Of a DNA stretch of 64,000 bases, positions 25,101 through 35,817 are shown in pieces. A model generated the notes under the pieces. It was not told the DNA's origin and did no database searches. It worked only from the letters and a program-made list of their open reading frames with translations. How positions within the stretch are numbered: the first letter of the stretch is position 1; each line of letters opens with the position of its first letter. Origin of the DNA: Pedobacter sp. Leaf41 (GTDB taxonomy: Bacteria; Bacteroidota; Bacteroidia; Sphingobacteriales; Sphingobacteriaceae); NCBI RefSeq assembly GCF_001422545.1, contig NZ_LMLE01000006.1, positions 685,295 to 749,294 of the forward strand, written 5' to 3'. The position numbers and the translations under genes are program-made.

Positions 25101-25148
25101 TAGTCATCCATTTGACCGGTTTTCAAACGGTCAAATGGATGACTTTTT
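25101..25148 (+). terminator. Very long-stem intrinsic terminator
   Basis: A perfect 17-bp stem (25102-25118 with 25128-25144, core CATTTGACCG/CGGTCAAATG) with a 9-base loop is followed by Ts. It ends 13 bases before the next ATG at 25161, so it lies almost on that gene's start region. Confidence 0.85.
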
Positions 25149-25160
25149 AGCGTAAAAGGA

Positions 25161-26009
25161 ATGGATTTCTTAGCACTTCAAAACTTTCTGGACAGTAAGG
25201 TAGAACAGTATAATCGACCAGAGTTTATTGCTAACGATCCGATATGTATTCCTCACCTATTTGCGAGAAAGCAAGACATCGAAATTGCGGGTTTTTTTGC
25301 TTCTATTTTGGCATGGGGACAACGTAAAACCATCATTAATAAATGCAGGGAGTTGTTGGATAGAATGGATAACTCGCCGTATGATTTTGTTTTGAATCAC
25401 AGTGGTACTGATTTGAAACAGCTGCTGCAATTTAAGCACAGAACATTTAACGATACAGATTTACTCTATTTTATAGCGTTTTTTAAGGCACATTATTCTA
25501 AATTTAATAGTTTAGAACAAGCTTTTATTCCCGAAAGCCAACTGCGAAATGATTATTTGGAAACAATATCTGATTTGCCTTCCGTTGAAATGTCTTCAGC
25601 TGTGTGTTTTGCAAGTGATTTGAATTTCACGATTGAACAATCATTAAACTACTTCAGACGCTACTTTTTTTCTCTTGAAGATTTTCCTCACCGAACTAAA
25701 AAACACATTTCTTCACCGGCACAAAAGTCAACTTGTAAGCGACTAAATATGTTTTTACGATGGATGGTGCGTAAGGATACTAAGGGAGTTGACTTTGGGG
25801 TTTGGGAAACTTTAAAGCCTGAGCATTTGATCTGTCCTTGTGATGTTCATGTTGATAGGGTGGGGCGATTGCTGGGTTTAATCACTAGAAAACAAACCGA
25901 TTGGCTGACGGCAACTGAACTAACCAACCATTTAAAACAGTTTGATCACAGCGATCCAGTGAAATATGATTTCGCTTTATTCGGGTTAGGAGTAGAGAAG
26001 GTGCTTTGA
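25161..26009 (+). CDS. TIGR02757 (DUF2400) family protein
   Basis: A 282-residue protein that fits the TIGR02757 family, which is widespread in Bacteroidota and lacks an assigned function. Typical segments are NDPICIPHLFARKQDIEIAGF, ILAWGQRKTII, MFLRWMVRKD and the closing DPVKYDFALFGLGV. The HxxDxxN-like and Trp-rich parts suggest a helix-hairpin-helix/DNA glycosylase-type fold, as I recall from the family, but I cannot confirm it. A purine-rich AAAAGGA precedes the ATG closely. The terminator just upstream leaves about 13 bases, so its own promoter must overlap the stem or read-through must occur. Confidence 0.85.
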   Translation: MDFLALQNFLDSKVEQYNRPEFIANDPICIPHLFARKQDIEIAGFFASILAWGQRKTIINKCRELLDRMDNSPYDFVLNHSGTDLKQLLQFKHRTFNDTDLLYFIAFFKAHYSKFNSLEQAFIPESQLRNDYLETISDLPSVEMSSAVCFASDLNFTIEQSLNYFRRYFFSLEDFPHRTKKHISSPAQKSTCKRLNMFLRWMVRKDTKGVDFGVWETLKPEHLICPCDVHVDRVGRLLGLITRKQTDWLTATELTNHLKQFDHSDPVKYDFALFGLGVEKVL

Positions 26010-26122
26010 TGCCTTTATAATTTAGAAAAGTCAAGAAAAGCTTCTTTTTTACAATCTATCTTCCTATACTTACATAGTAATGTCGATAGATATTACAATT
26101 TATCTGTCCCCATATTTTATAA

Positions 26123-26737
26123 ATGATTGCAGTTAATTTATCTGAGCAAGATAGATGGAAGAAATATAACAATTTTTCTCCATTAATTTCAATATTTAAA
26201 AAATTTCATCCACTCAATGATGAAATTGAAAAGCGCATTAATCAGCATACTTTTCCAATAAGTTATAAGAAAAATAAATTCCTGGTTTCTCCTGTCGATC
26301 GAAATAAATACCTTTTTTTAATAGTTAAAGGAGTGGTAAGAGGGTTTATTAAAGATGGGGCTTCTGAAATCACTACATGGATTGCTATGGAGAATGAAAT
26401 TGTGGGCACGATTAGGAATTTATGGATTGATGGAGATTCAGAAGAATATTTGCAGGCACTAGAAGATGTTGATCTCATTGCTATTCCTCATGTGCTTTCA
26501 GAGTATTTATATGAAAATTTTGCCGAGGCCAACGTTGTTGGGCGAAAGATGATGGAGCTTTATTACCGTTCTGCTGAAGAGCGTGCATTCTTATGCCGCA
26601 TTTCGTCTGCCGAAAAACGATACAAGCGATTCTTGTTGTCTTTCCCTGATTTAATCAATCGTGTTTCATTGAAACATATTGCATCTTTTTTAGCCATACG
26701 ATTGGAAACTTTAAGCAGAATAAGAGCAAAAATTTAG
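26123..26737 (+). CDS. Crp/Fnr-family transcription regulator
   Basis: A 204-residue protein with an N-terminal cyclic-nucleotide-binding-like beta roll (about residues 20-125) and a C-terminal winged helix whose recognition part is HIASFLAIRLETLSRIR. This truncated-looking end is normal for the group of Crp/Fnr regulators common in Bacteroidota, so the gene is complete. Residues of the cAMP pocket are not evidently conserved, so the effector is uncertain. Genes of this kind often act on nearby or respiratory targets; none can be named here. A terminator follows. Confidence 0.87.
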   Translation: MIAVNLSEQDRWKKYNNFSPLISIFKKFHPLNDEIEKRINQHTFPISYKKNKFLVSPVDRNKYLFLIVKGVVRGFIKDGASEITTWIAMENEIVGTIRNLWIDGDSEEYLQALEDVDLIAIPHVLSEYLYENFAEANVVGRKMMELYYRSAEERAFLCRISSAEKRYKRFLLSFPDLINRVSLKHIASFLAIRLETLSRIRAKI

Positions 26738-26776
26738 TAAGCTCGTTAAACGAATAAATTCCTCAAATATCTTTAT

Positions 26777-26814
26777 AAAGGGTTAAGTTTTGATACAAAA
26801 ACTTGGCCCTTTTT
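26777..26814 (+). terminator. Terminator of the Crp/Fnr gene
   Basis: AAAGGG (26777-26782) pairs with CCCTTT (26807-26812), and AAGTTTT with AAAACTT inside it, giving a long interrupted stem with a T run. Confidence 0.75.
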
Positions 26815-27032
26815 GTTTTGTCGATAAGTGTAAAGTCAATCAATTTTTGTAATATAAATACGACATATTGTTATTATGTTGTTGATTATTGTCAAATAAT
26901 CCATCCTCAATTTCGCCCAAAAATTTCGCTCTAGAAAACGATTGACAGTTTCTATCTGTCTTGTAGTATTGATAATACAGTTTTTGACAAAAAAAGAATA
27001 AATAGTAGCGCTAAAATTCACCTAATTATGTG

Positions 27033-27064
27033 CTTGCGAATATCAAAAAATTAGACTAGTTTTG
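27033..27064 (+). promoter_or_regulatory. Candidate promoter of the surface operon
   Basis: CTTG (27033-27036), a 20-base spacer and TAGTTTTG (27057-27064) match the Bacteroidota TTTG/TAnnTTTG promoter. The message would start near 27070 and have a 5' leader of about 190 bases before the ATG at 27257. Confidence 0.5.
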
Positions 27065-27256
27065 CGGCCCTTAAAAAAGGAGCAATTTTAAGTTGTATTC
27101 TGTGTTTAAACTGATTTTAAATCAACGAGATACAAGCATATTTAAAATTGAAATTTTGTAAAGATAAATTAAATTTTAAGAAGAATTTTTAATCGGATTA
27201 AAGCTGATTAAACCACAAACTGAGAATATTTAAAACGCTCACAATTTCTAATCAAA

Positions 27257-30200
27257 ATGAAAAAAAATCTACTGCTTGTTTTAGTTCTTACATTAAGCAT
27301 TTTTAGCGCTGTTGCTCAGCAAAAAATGAAAGACGGTACAGTTGTACAAAGTAATTTACCAAATAAAGATGCTATTCTTGAACTGGAGAGTAATAACAAG
27401 GGTTTGTTGTTTTCGAGAGTGATGTTGAAGGATTCGAAAAATCCAGCTCCGCTTTCTGCTCATGCTGCAGGTATGATGGTTTACAACACACAAAAGATTG
27501 CTGATCTTGTTCCAGGTATTTACTTTAACGACGGAACACAGTGGATTTTAGCTCGTCAAGGCCAGGCGTCAGGTATTACATACAACCCTGTAACCTATAC
27601 GATCACCTACGTCGATCCTGCAACCAATTTACCGGTCAATATCGATTTGAAAGATGTTATTAAGAAAAATGAAACTGTGACTTCTTTGGTAAAACAAGAA
27701 AAGGGAACTTATTTATATACATCAGAAAGTGGCAAAACCACCACGATTAATGTTCCAGCCGATGTAATTAATAATTTCCAATCGATTGTTAACGATAACT
27801 CTGTCAGGACGATTTTAGAGAGTATCTTTAAAAATAATGGTGGAAATGTTTTTTACGATGGAGCCAATTTTACTTACGTTGATAATAACGGCGTAAAGCA
27901 AACCATCAACATTGCCCAAATTGTAAAGGCGAATGAAACAATCACTACTTTAATTGATAATAAAAACGGAACTTACACTTACACTGCAGAAGACGGGAAG
28001 ACAACTTTGATCAACATTCCAGCTAATGTTGTTAATAATTTTCAAACCATTGCAAACGATAATACAGTAAGAACAATAATTGAAAATATTGTTAAAAATA
28101 CTGGCGGTAATGTTTTTTATGATGGAGCCAATTTTACTTTTATCGATAATAGCGGAGTAAAGCAAACCATAAACATTGCGCAAATTGTGAAGGCGAACGA
28201 AACGTTAACCGTTCTTGCCTATGACAAGGTTACTAACAAGTTAAGCTACACAGATGAGAAAGGTTTGAAAGCCGATCTTGATCTGAACAATGGCGCCTTG
28301 GCGTATGATAAAGCCACGAACACTTTAAACTATACAGATGGAAAAGGTTTGGTGACATCATTGCCATTGAACACTACTGCTTTAGTTTACGATAGAACCA
28401 ATAATGTTTTAACCTATACCGATTCAAAAGGCGTTTCAATAACAATTGCCATTAAAGATCTGGTTGCAGCGAACGAAACTCTGACTGTTCTTGCCTACGA
28501 TAAGGTTACTAACAAGTTAAGCTACACAGATGAGAAAGGTTTGAAAACCGATCTTGATCTGAACAATGGCGCTTTGGCTTACGATAAAATTACGAACACT
28601 TTAAACTATACAGATGGAAAAGGTTTGGTGACTTCATTACCATTAAATACCACTGCTCTGGTTTATGATAAAACAAATAATGTTTTAACTTATACGGATT
28701 CAAAAGGTAACGCGACGACCATCGCAATCAAAGATCTGGTTGCTGCGAACGAAACTCTGACTGTTCTTGCCTACGATAAGGTTACTAACAAGGTAAGTTA
28801 TACAGATGAGAAAGGTTTGAAAACCGATCTTGATTTGAACAACGGCGCTTTGGCTTATGACAAAGCAACTAACGCCTTAAACTACACAGACGGAAAAGGT
28901 TTGGTGACTTCATTACCATTGAACACGACCGCTTTAGTTTATGATAAAACCAATAATGTTTTAACTTATACGGATTCAAAAGGTAATGCAACCACCATCT
29001 CGATCAAAGATCTGGTTGCAGCGAACGAGACTTTAACAGTTCTTGCCTATGACAAGGTTAGTAACAAGTTAAGCTACACAGATGAGAAAGGTTTGAAAGC
29101 CGATCTTGATCTGAACAATGGCGCCTTGGCGTATGATAAAGCCACGAATACTTTAAACTATACAGATGGAAAAGGTTTGGTGACATCATTGCCATTGAAC
29201 ACTACTGCTTTAGTTTATGATAAAACCAACAATGTTTTAACCTATACCGATTCAAAAGGCGTTGCAACAACGATTGCCATCAAAGATCTGGTTGAAGCCA
29301 ATCAATTAACGGCTAGCGTTGTCGAGGGTATTACTACTAGCGTAACATCTGTTGCAAGTATTGGAAGTCCACGAAATACAGAATACAAGGTTGAAGTGAA
29401 AGATGCTGCGATTACGACAGCTAAACTTGCAAATAATGTAGTGACAACTGAAAAGGTAGTAGATAAAGCGGTTACTGCGGCAAAACTTGATGCCGGAGCC
29501 GGAACAGTTGGAAGAGTAGGGGTTGCTGATGCAAGTGGCGTGGTGACTTATCAAAATCTTACGCGAGCTACTTTAACTGACAAAAAAGACATCACTACAG
29601 ATGGAATCATTAGCGTTAACAACGCAAATTCTTTACCTGGAGCCGTTTTAGAAACTACTGAGCTTAAAATTAACGATAACTCCATCACAACTAAAAAAAT
29701 CAATGCACCTGCAGGTACCAGTAAACTTGTTTTAGGATATGATGGAGCTGGAAATGTGGTTTGGTCAACAATTGATGGAATTGCAGGAAGTACAACAGTA
29801 AGTAATAAGGTAACAGGTACTTCATTAATAACGACTGTAAATGGTGTAACTGGTGATGCAGTTGACTTAAAGGACGCTATTCAGACTGGTCAAAAAACTA
29901 CAGTTGTAGCTACTGGTACAGGTACAATTGTAACACCTGTAACTACTGGAGCTGTAACAACATATACTGTCGCAGCTGATCTGGCTAATATTATTTTAGC
30001 AGGAGACGTAATAGGAGCAGCAAATGCAACCAAAGTTGAAAAATTGCAAGGGACGCCTGTGAGTGCTACAGTACCAACGGCTAGCCAGGTATTAACTTTC
30101 GAAAACGGAGCCTGGATAGGTAAAAAACCTATAGTGGGCGCTACCGATGTTTTGAATGCTGGTAACTTAACTTCTGATCAAATTACATTTGCTGATGGTA

Positions 30201-33016
30201 CCGGTGCAACTTTAAAAAATGTAGTTGCCACTGTTAAATCAAAATCAATTACAACGGCTATGTTAAATTCTGATGGTGCTACTGCTGGTCAGTTGGCCAC
30301 AGCCGATGGAACAGATGGTGTAATTTACAAAACGTTCGATGCAACATCGCTTGCAAATAAAAAATCGATTACCGGTGAGGGAATTACAGTTAATAGTCCG
30401 GCCGGCGACGGAACAGATGCGGTTTTGAAAGACGTGAAGTTAGGGATCGCAGACAATGCAATCACAGCTGCTAAAATTGCAACTGATGCGGTTGAAACTT
30501 CAGATATCAAAGATAAAAATGTTACGGCAGCTAAGTTAACAGCTGGAACAAGTACCATTGTAAATCGTATCGCGACAGCTGATGCAGCTGGAAATGTAAC
30601 TTACACTGATTTAACTACGTTGGTAACTGGTGCTGAGACTAAATTGGTGAACGGTACCAACACAACTGTTACCGGTTCTGGCTCTGTAGCCGATCAATAT
30701 AAAGTAAACGTTGCTACTGCAAATGGTACAACATTAGGTGTGGTGAAACAAGGTAACGGTTCTGTTGTAGTAGCTACAGATGGTGCGCTTTGGGTTGATG
30801 CTGCTGCAATTACAACCGGTAAAGCTTTAAGTTCTACGGATTTATCTTTATCGGCAAATGCTGCTACTTCATTATTAAAAGATGTAACCATCAACATAAA
30901 AGATAAAGCGGTGACGGCGACAAAACTTGGCGCAGCAACTGATGGAACTGATGCAAACAAAGTAGCCACTGCAGATGCCGCTGGCAACGTAACTTATAAA
31001 GCCATTACCGATGCAAGTGTAGTCAGCACAAAAGCAATCACTGGTACTGATATTAATGTAACAGGTGGTAACGAAGCAACGCTAAAAGACGTTAGTCTTT
31101 CTATTAAGCCAGGAACAGCTGGACAATTATTAACTACAAATGCTGCTGGAACAGCTACGGAGTGGGTTAATAAAGTTGATGCAACCACAGTAAGCAATAC
31201 TTCAAATTTGAATAGCTTAACTACAACTGTAAATGGCAAGACAGGAGCGGCAGTAAATATTATTAATTCAAATATATTAACACTAGATGTTGACAAAAAA
31301 TTGATCAGTACGGTTAACGGAATTGCTACTACACCAGCTTTAGATTTAGCCCCAGCAATTGCTGCTGCTCAGAAAACAAGTTCGGTAGTGAATGGAACAA
31401 CGACTACGGTTAGTTCAATTTTAGCTGGAAATAATACAGCATACAAAGTAGAAGTAAACGATGGAGCGATACAGGCCGGACAGTTCACAACTTCTTTATC
31501 GAATGGTGTGAATACTACAGTTACTTCAAGCACAGCTGGAAAAAATACCAACTATGTAGTGAATACTAATATTGCTAGCATTTCGGTTGTTGGTGCAGTT
31601 AAGCCTGGTACAGGTTTGGCTATCGATGCAACTGGTACTTTAACTGTTGATGCAAATACAATTATTACAGGGAAAAATGTTACTATTGGCAGCGATAAAA
31701 TAAAATTAGGCGGTACTCCGGCAGGAGCAGCTTTGAAAGCTTTCTCAATAGATGTTGATGAAACAAAATTAAACTTGAATGCAAGCCAGATTAAAGGTGG
31801 CACAGCCGGCCAAGTGATGGTTGTAGGTGCAGGCAATGTTGGTTCATGGGTAGATAAATCTATTCTTATTCCACCGACTGTTGTGAGCAATAGCTCAAAC
31901 CTTAATACATTAACTACAACCGTAAATGGAACAACAGGATCAGGTGTTACGATTATCAATTCCAATACCTTAACACTTGATGCAAATAATAAATTAATCA
32001 GTACCGTAAATGGTCAAGCCACAACGCCAGCTTTAGATTTAACTCCTGCAATACAGGCTGCACAAAAAACAACAACAGTTGTTGCAGGTACTAATGTCTC
32101 GGTAACCCCACCTGCACCAAATGCAACTGGGAATGCTGCTTATACGGTTAGCGTTGCTACAGCAAATGGTGCTGCTTCAGGAGTAGTTAAACAAGGTAAT
32201 GGTTCAGTAGTTGTTGCTACAGATGGTGCACTTTCAGTAAATGCTGCTGCGATTACAACTGGCGCAAATGTTACTGCTGGAAGTAATAGGGTGGCATTAG
32301 GTGGAACTCCGGTAGGGGCTGCCTTGAAAGCATTTTCTGTTGATGTTGCGGAGGCAAATCTAACACTTGCGAATATTGGTGGTAAAGTGACTAATAATCA
32401 AATTACAACTGGAACAACCGGGCAGGTTTTAATTACTAAGGCTGATGGTACAACTACACAATGGGTAGATCAGGCTACCTTAGCAGATAACACAACGGCA
32501 GATAACGGCTTAACGAAAACGGCTAATAACATTCAATTGGGTGGTGTATTAACGCAAGCAACAATAATTACCGCCTCAGCAACCAATACCCTCGCTGTAG
32601 CAGGATTACAAACTGGTGCCTTAAAAGATCGAATTATGGTTGTAGACCCAACAACAAGCATAATAAAGCAAGTTAAAGCAGCAATGCCAAAATTCTTTTA
32701 TATGCCATCAGTAATTATTCCTACTGCTGCTGATCAGGTTGTAGCTGAAGCCGGTATTTCTGGTGAAAGCTTTGGTGTAATTAATGTATATGCCCGCTAT
32801 ATTAAGCAATTTGCTACCCCGCTGGCAAGTAGTACTGGTGCTCCCGCACTCCCAACGCTACCGAGTAATGAACTATATTATTACATAACCTGGTATGATA
32901 ATACCGTTTTTGCTAATGTTAAAGTATCTGCAGAAGGTATCTTAACTTATGATGTTATAAAAAACGCAGATGTAACTGTTGGTTCTTTCATGAATATCGT
33001 TTTTGCAGTAAAATAG
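27257..33016 (+). CDS. Giant secreted repeat protein (1919 aa), adhesin-like
   Basis: A signal peptide (LLLVLVLTLSIFSAVAQ) is followed by a domain with the Bacteroidota motif LELESNNKGLLFSRVML. Two 88-residue repeats lie at 141-316, and four 92-residue repeats at 317-684; each of the latter contains three sub-units with the motif YDKxTNxLxYTDxKG. The rest to about 1780 is a long Thr/Ala/Val/Asn-rich region with recurring motifs (DKAVTAAKL, GNVTY, VKQGNGSVVVATDGAL, STVNG) and few aromatic or charged residues. A compact C-terminal domain ends in FMNIVFAVK. No T9SS sorting domain is visible. It is likely an extended cell-surface fibre, first gene of an operon with a GEVED protein, a T9SS type B protein and PorP/SprF. 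Adhesion is an inference. Phage fibres share such repeats, but no phage gene is near. Confidence 0.75.
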   Translation: MKKNLLLVLVLTLSIFSAVAQQKMKDGTVVQSNLPNKDAILELESNNKGLLFSRVMLKDSKNPAPLSAHAAGMMVYNTQKIADLVPGIYFNDGTQWILARQGQASGITYNPVTYTITYVDPATNLPVNIDLKDVIKKNETVTSLVKQEKGTYLYTSESGKTTTINVPADVINNFQSIVNDNSVRTILESIFKNNGGNVFYDGANFTYVDNNGVKQTINIAQIVKANETITTLIDNKNGTYTYTAEDGKTTLINIPANVVNNFQTIANDNTVRTIIENIVKNTGGNVFYDGANFTFIDNSGVKQTINIAQIVKANETLTVLAYDKVTNKLSYTDEKGLKADLDLNNGALAYDKATNTLNYTDGKGLVTSLPLNTTALVYDRTNNVLTYTDSKGVSITIAIKDLVAANETLTVLAYDKVTNKLSYTDEKGLKTDLDLNNGALAYDKITNTLNYTDGKGLVTSLPLNTTALVYDKTNNVLTYTDSKGNATTIAIKDLVAANETLTVLAYDKVTNKVSYTDEKGLKTDLDLNNGALAYDKATNALNYTDGKGLVTSLPLNTTALVYDKTNNVLTYTDSKGNATTISIKDLVAANETLTVLAYDKVSNKLSYTDEKGLKADLDLNNGALAYDKATNTLNYTDGKGLVTSLPLNTTALVYDKTNNVLTYTDSKGVATTIAIKDLVEANQLTASVVEGITTSVTSVASIGSPRNTEYKVEVKDAAITTAKLANNVVTTEKVVDKAVTAAKLDAGAGTVGRVGVADASGVVTYQNLTRATLTDKKDITTDGIISVNNANSLPGAVLETTELKINDNSITTKKINAPAGTSKLVLGYDGAGNVVWSTIDGIAGSTTVSNKVTGTSLITTVNGVTGDAVDLKDAIQTGQKTTVVATGTGTIVTPVTTGAVTTYTVAADLANIILAGDVIGAANATKVEKLQGTPVSATVPTASQVLTFENGAWIGKKPIVGATDVLNAGNLTSDQITFADGTGATLKNVVATVKSKSITTAMLNSDGATAGQLATADGTDGVIYKTFDATSLANKKSITGEGITVNSPAGDGTDAVLKDVKLGIADNAITAAKIATDAVETSDIKDKNVTAAKLTAGTSTIVNRIATADAAGNVTYTDLTTLVTGAETKLVNGTNTTVTGSGSVADQYKVNVATANGTTLGVVKQGNGSVVVATDGALWVDAAAITTGKALSSTDLSLSANAATSLLKDVTINIKDKAVTATKLGAATDGTDANKVATADAAGNVTYKAITDASVVSTKAITGTDINVTGGNEATLKDVSLSIKPGTAGQLLTTNAAGTATEWVNKVDATTVSNTSNLNSLTTTVNGKTGAAVNIINSNILTLDVDKKLISTVNGIATTPALDLAPAIAAAQKTSSVVNGTTTTVSSILAGNNTAYKVEVNDGAIQAGQFTTSLSNGVNTTVTSSTAGKNTNYVVNTNIASISVVGAVKPGTGLAIDATGTLTVDANTIITGKNVTIGSDKIKLGGTPAGAALKAFSIDVDETKLNLNASQIKGGTAGQVMVVGAGNVGSWVDKSILIPPTVVSNSSNLNTLTTTVNGTTGSGVTIINSNTLTLDANNKLISTVNGQATTPALDLTPAIQAAQKTTTVVAGTNVSVTPPAPNATGNAAYTVSVATANGAASGVVKQGNGSVVVATDGALSVNAAAITTGANVTAGSNRVALGGTPVGAALKAFSVDVAEANLTLANIGGKVTNNQITTGTTGQVLITKADGTTTQWVDQATLADNTTADNGLTKTANNIQLGGVLTQATIITASATNTLAVAGLQTGALKDRIMVVDPTTSIIKQVKAAMPKFFYMPSVIIPTAADQVVAEAGISGESFGVINVYARYIKQFATPLASSTGAPALPTLPSNELYYYITWYDNTVFANVKVSAEGILTYDVIKNADVTVGSFMNIVFAVK
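27677..28204 (+). repeat. Two tandem 264-bp coding repeats
   Basis: Units 27677-27940 and 27941-28204 encode 88 residues each, ending in the shared TINIAQIVKANET. The markers GNVFYDGANFT are 264 bases apart. Confidence 0.85.
28205..29308 (+). repeat. Four tandem 276-bp coding repeats
   Basis: Units start at 28205, 28481, 28757 and 29033, each exactly 276 bases (92 residues, LTVLAYDKV...DLVAANET, the last ending in EANQ). Each has three sub-repeats of about 28-34 residues. Units 1 and 4 share several silent variants (for example GCCTATGACAAGG and GAAAGCCGAT) that units 2 and 3 lack. Confidence 0.9.
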
Positions 33017-33017
33017 T

Positions 33018-34472
33018 ATGAAAAAATTAATAGTTATCCTGATCTGTATTTTCAGACTGAGCGCTGTAAGTGAGCTTTCGTTTTCACAGTGTTTTATCTC
33101 GCAGCCTAAAACAGCAGCTTTTGCTACTGGTGGTACGAGTCCCTATAAAAACCAGGTATTATGGCTTACCTGGGGGGCAAGTAATAGTAATGTTGCTCAA
33201 AACCCGTACGGTAAACATGATGTAGTTTTAGTAAACGGATCATCGTCCTACGCTTCGATTGATTTGGGAGGTGGAAGGTTTTTATGTGTGGAAGCCGTAC
33301 TTTCGAATCTCTCAGGTAGTGAAATCAGAAGTTATGCACCCGGTAATTTTGTTGGCGACTCAATGGATGATCGTTACAATATCGGCGGGATTGGTACGTC
33401 TAATAAATTGGTTAATGGTATTAGAAACGGAATAACGGGTGGTCTTAGCAGCTTTCGTATTACCTGTAAAGCAACACTGGAAGGAAAACCGGTAAAACTG
33501 ACAGGTATGGTTTTAGGAGATGGTGAATCACTGGCACCAACGGAGTATTTTAATGCTACCGCCGATGGCGACTGGAATATTGTAGAACTTCAAAAGAACC
33601 TTTTGAATATTAATCCCTACGAAGTACGAAAAGTAAACGTTAATGCAACTGCACAACGTATCGAATTTTTAAAAGGAAACGATCAGAATACCGGTGCCGT
33701 ATCATTTTTGACCTTTAGAGAATCCGCATTTATTGGCAATGATTATGCAGTAACTTTCGATGTGACGTTAAAGGGGTCTGGATTAACAGCTATTACGCTT
33801 GGGCTTCTTCCCCCTGGAGTTGATGGGGGTGATGCTCCTGCAACCTACGGTGCTCCGCTGCATGCCGTAGATAATGTAACCGTTTCAAGTGATAATATTG
33901 TTGCAGGCGCTGATAACGGTCCTGTAACAAATTTAAATACTTTAGGCTATATGTCTGGAGCTTTATTAGCATCCACCTCAGGTTACCTGGGCTCGGGAGG
34001 ACCAGATGTAGATGCTGGGTCGTTGTTTACCAAAGATGCCATGGGCGATAACAATAATGGAAGTGCCGGAGTAAACGAAGAAGATGCATGGCCTACAGAG
34101 TATAAAAGCTTTTCTTACAAGGCAAATTATATGCCCGGCTACAGTATTAATGCAGAAATTACGTATAAAGGAACTTTCGATGGCTACATTTCTGGTTGGA
34201 TTGATTTTAATCAGAATGGTGTTTTTGAGGATAGTGAAAGAATAACTGAAAAAGCACCACAATCCGGTACATCTGTTACCCTCAAATGGAAAGTTCCGGT
34301 TTCAAGAATTATCAGAAGCACTTATGTGCGACTGAGGTATGGCAGGAATTTAAAAGATCTTCAATCTCCAACATCGGCAACACCCGGAGGTGAAGTGGAA
34401 GATCACAAAATATATATACAAGGTCCAACTATAACAAATCCAATGCTTCCAGGTAAAGGAAAGAAGAAATAA
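33018..34472 (+). CDS. Secreted GEVED-domain protein
   Basis: A 484-residue exported protein. The signal peptide ends near SFSQ. Residues 260-330 hold [12 protein letters not shown], the familiar start of proteins with this module. The C-terminal 110 residues form a GEVED domain: [17 protein letters not shown], then YVRLRYG, and finally [11 protein letters not shown], the motif that names it. GEVED domains are found in secreted Bacteroidota surface proteins, often next to T9SS signals. The start lies one base after the stop of the giant repeat gene and its stop overlaps the next start by one base. The three are therefore one operon. A T9SS sorting domain is not obvious at its very end. Confidence 0.85.
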   Translation: MKKLIVILICIFRLSAVSELSFSQCFISQPKTAAFATGGTSPYKNQVLWLTWGASNSNVAQNPYGKHDVVLVNGSSSYASIDLGGGRFLCVEAVLSNLSGSEIRSYAPGNFVGDSMDDRYNIGGIGTSNKLVNGIRNGITGGLSSFRITCKATLEGKPVKLTGMVLGDGESLAPTEYFNATADGDWNIVELQKNLLNINPYEVRKVNVNATAQRIEFLKGNDQNTGAVSFLTFRESAFIGNDYAVTFDVTLKGSGLTAITLGLLPPGVDGGDAPATYGAPLHAVDNVTVSSDNIVAGADNGPVTNLNTLGYMSGALLASTSGYLGSGGPDVDAGSLFTKDAMGDNNNGSAGVNEEDAWPTEYKSFSYKANYMPGYSINAEITYKGTFDGYISGWIDFNQNGVFEDSERITEKAPQSGTSVTLKWKVPVSRIIRSTYVRLRYGRNLKDLQSPTSATPGGEVEDHKIYIQGPTITNPMLPGKGKKK

Positions 34473-35803
34473 TGGACAAATTTAATTTAACACATATCAA
34501 GAACAACAAAGCTGTTGGCTTCTGGAAGACGCTGACTGTCCTGATCATATTTCTATTTTGCAACATAAGTTCAGATGCGCAAACTGGCGCAGGAAGTAAA
34601 ACAGTAGATAATTCTGCTGTAATTGTTTCGGTGGGAAATACGGAAAGCCGTTATGCGGAAGGTACTTATTTCGGTCCGAATGCAAATTGGGTTATCGATG
34701 GAACATTAGAAATTTACAGTAAAAACATTTGGATTGCACCTGGCGCAAAATTCTCTGGCTCGGGTAAGATTGTAATTTATAATCCTGGAGACAATCCATT
34801 TTATGCTGATATGCCATCGAGTTCAACGATGATTGATGGAAACAATAGTAATTTTATCAATCTATTAATCGAGCACCACAATAGAAACAGTGTTACGCTG
34901 AGTGATATTGCTGATCCAGGTTATGGAACAGCTAATCCGTCGGGTGTGCTTGCAGCCACGCTTAATATTGGGGGTACCTTAGATTTGACTCAAAACAATG
35001 CCAACATTATCTTGAATGGCAGCAACCTCGTTTTTAACGATGCTGGAAAAATTATCAATTATAGCCAAAATAGAATGGTAGTCACCGGTAACAGTATCTC
35101 CGGGCACATGGTGAAAGAGTTTTTAGGAAGTTCAACCTTCGTTTTTCCAGTTGGTATTGCTGAAGGCGATTATACTCCTGCAACGTTAACTCCTCAGGCA
35201 CCAGGCAAACTTTATGTAAGCGTACAAAACTATTCTGGCGCTAACCTTCCAGGAATAACGACTGTACAGGGAATAGATCGTACCTGGAATATTTATTCAT
35301 CAGTACCTGTTCAAACCACGATTACACTTCAACACAATCAAAATACAAACGGCTCAAAATTCGTTGATGCGACCGCAACCATTGCCCGCTATTTAGGCAA
35401 TTCCAATTGGGATATCGTAACCGGGACAAATCCATCGCTAGGTGTTCATACCCGTTCGAATTTGCTTATTGAAGCAGATATGGCTGCAAATGGTGCTTTT
35501 TTTACCAAGCATTCTATTTCCGGAAGCAATCTATTTATACCAAATTTATTTACACCTAATGGTGATGGTACCAACGAGATATTCGAAATCCGTGGTCTTA
35601 ATTTATTCTCGCAAAACGATCTGGTTATTGTAAACCGTTGGGGTAACGAAGTTTATAAATCAAGCAACTATCAAAACAACTGGACTGGCGAAGGCCTGAA
35701 TGAAGGTACTTACTATTATTTGTTGAGAGTTAAAGAAAATGCTTCTTCGCCTTGGCAGGTTTTTAAGGGGTACATCACGTTAATTCGTGCATTTAAAAAC
35801 TAA
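34472..35803 (+). CDS. Secreted protein with gliding-motility-associated (type B) T9SS sorting domain
   Basis: A 443-residue protein. Signal peptide with a roughly 20-residue N-region, hydrophobic stretch [10 protein letters not shown] and cleavage near SDAQ. The middle is a beta-rich, Asn/Gly-rich passenger. The last 95 residues are the type B C-terminal domain: [19 protein letters not shown], in which TPNGDG is diagnostic, then [26 protein letters not shown] and a final Arg/Lys end. Type B domains direct export across the outer membrane through T9SS and attach or release the protein at the surface; secretion often needs the PorP/SprF protein encoded beside it. That partner is the next gene here. 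Confidence 0.9.
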   Translation: MDKFNLTHIKNNKAVGFWKTLTVLIIFLFCNISSDAQTGAGSKTVDNSAVIVSVGNTESRYAEGTYFGPNANWVIDGTLEIYSKNIWIAPGAKFSGSGKIVIYNPGDNPFYADMPSSSTMIDGNNSNFINLLIEHHNRNSVTLSDIADPGYGTANPSGVLAATLNIGGTLDLTQNNANIILNGSNLVFNDAGKIINYSQNRMVVTGNSISGHMVKEFLGSSTFVFPVGIAEGDYTPATLTPQAPGKLYVSVQNYSGANLPGITTVQGIDRTWNIYSSVPVQTTITLQHNQNTNGSKFVDATATIARYLGNSNWDIVTGTNPSLGVHTRSNLLIEADMAANGAFFTKHSISGSNLFIPNLFTPNGDGTNEIFEIRGLNLFSQNDLVIVNRWGNEVYKSSNYQNNWTGEGLNEGTYYYLLRVKENASSPWQVFKGYITLIRAFKN

Positions 35804-35817
35804 TAGATATCGTGAAG

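Larger units (their letters stand above)
26738..27256. other. 519-base intergenic region before the surface operon
   Basis: It holds the terminator of the Crp/Fnr gene (26777-26814) and a candidate promoter (27033-27064), then a roughly 190-base AT-rich leader of the surface operon without a clear strong hairpin. A short inverted pair, GACAG...CTGTC, lies near 26944-26960. No gene was seen. Confidence 0.6.

Noticed and set aside
28205..29308. CRISPR-like array
   Set aside because: The repeats are 276 bases, head to tail without spacers, in frame inside a coding sequence, and no cas gene is present.
27257..33016. Prophage tail fibre
   Set aside because: The recurring AAKL/GNVTY motifs resemble fibre repeats, but there is a signal peptide, the partners are GEVED, T9SS type B and PorP/SprF, and no phage gene lies nearby.
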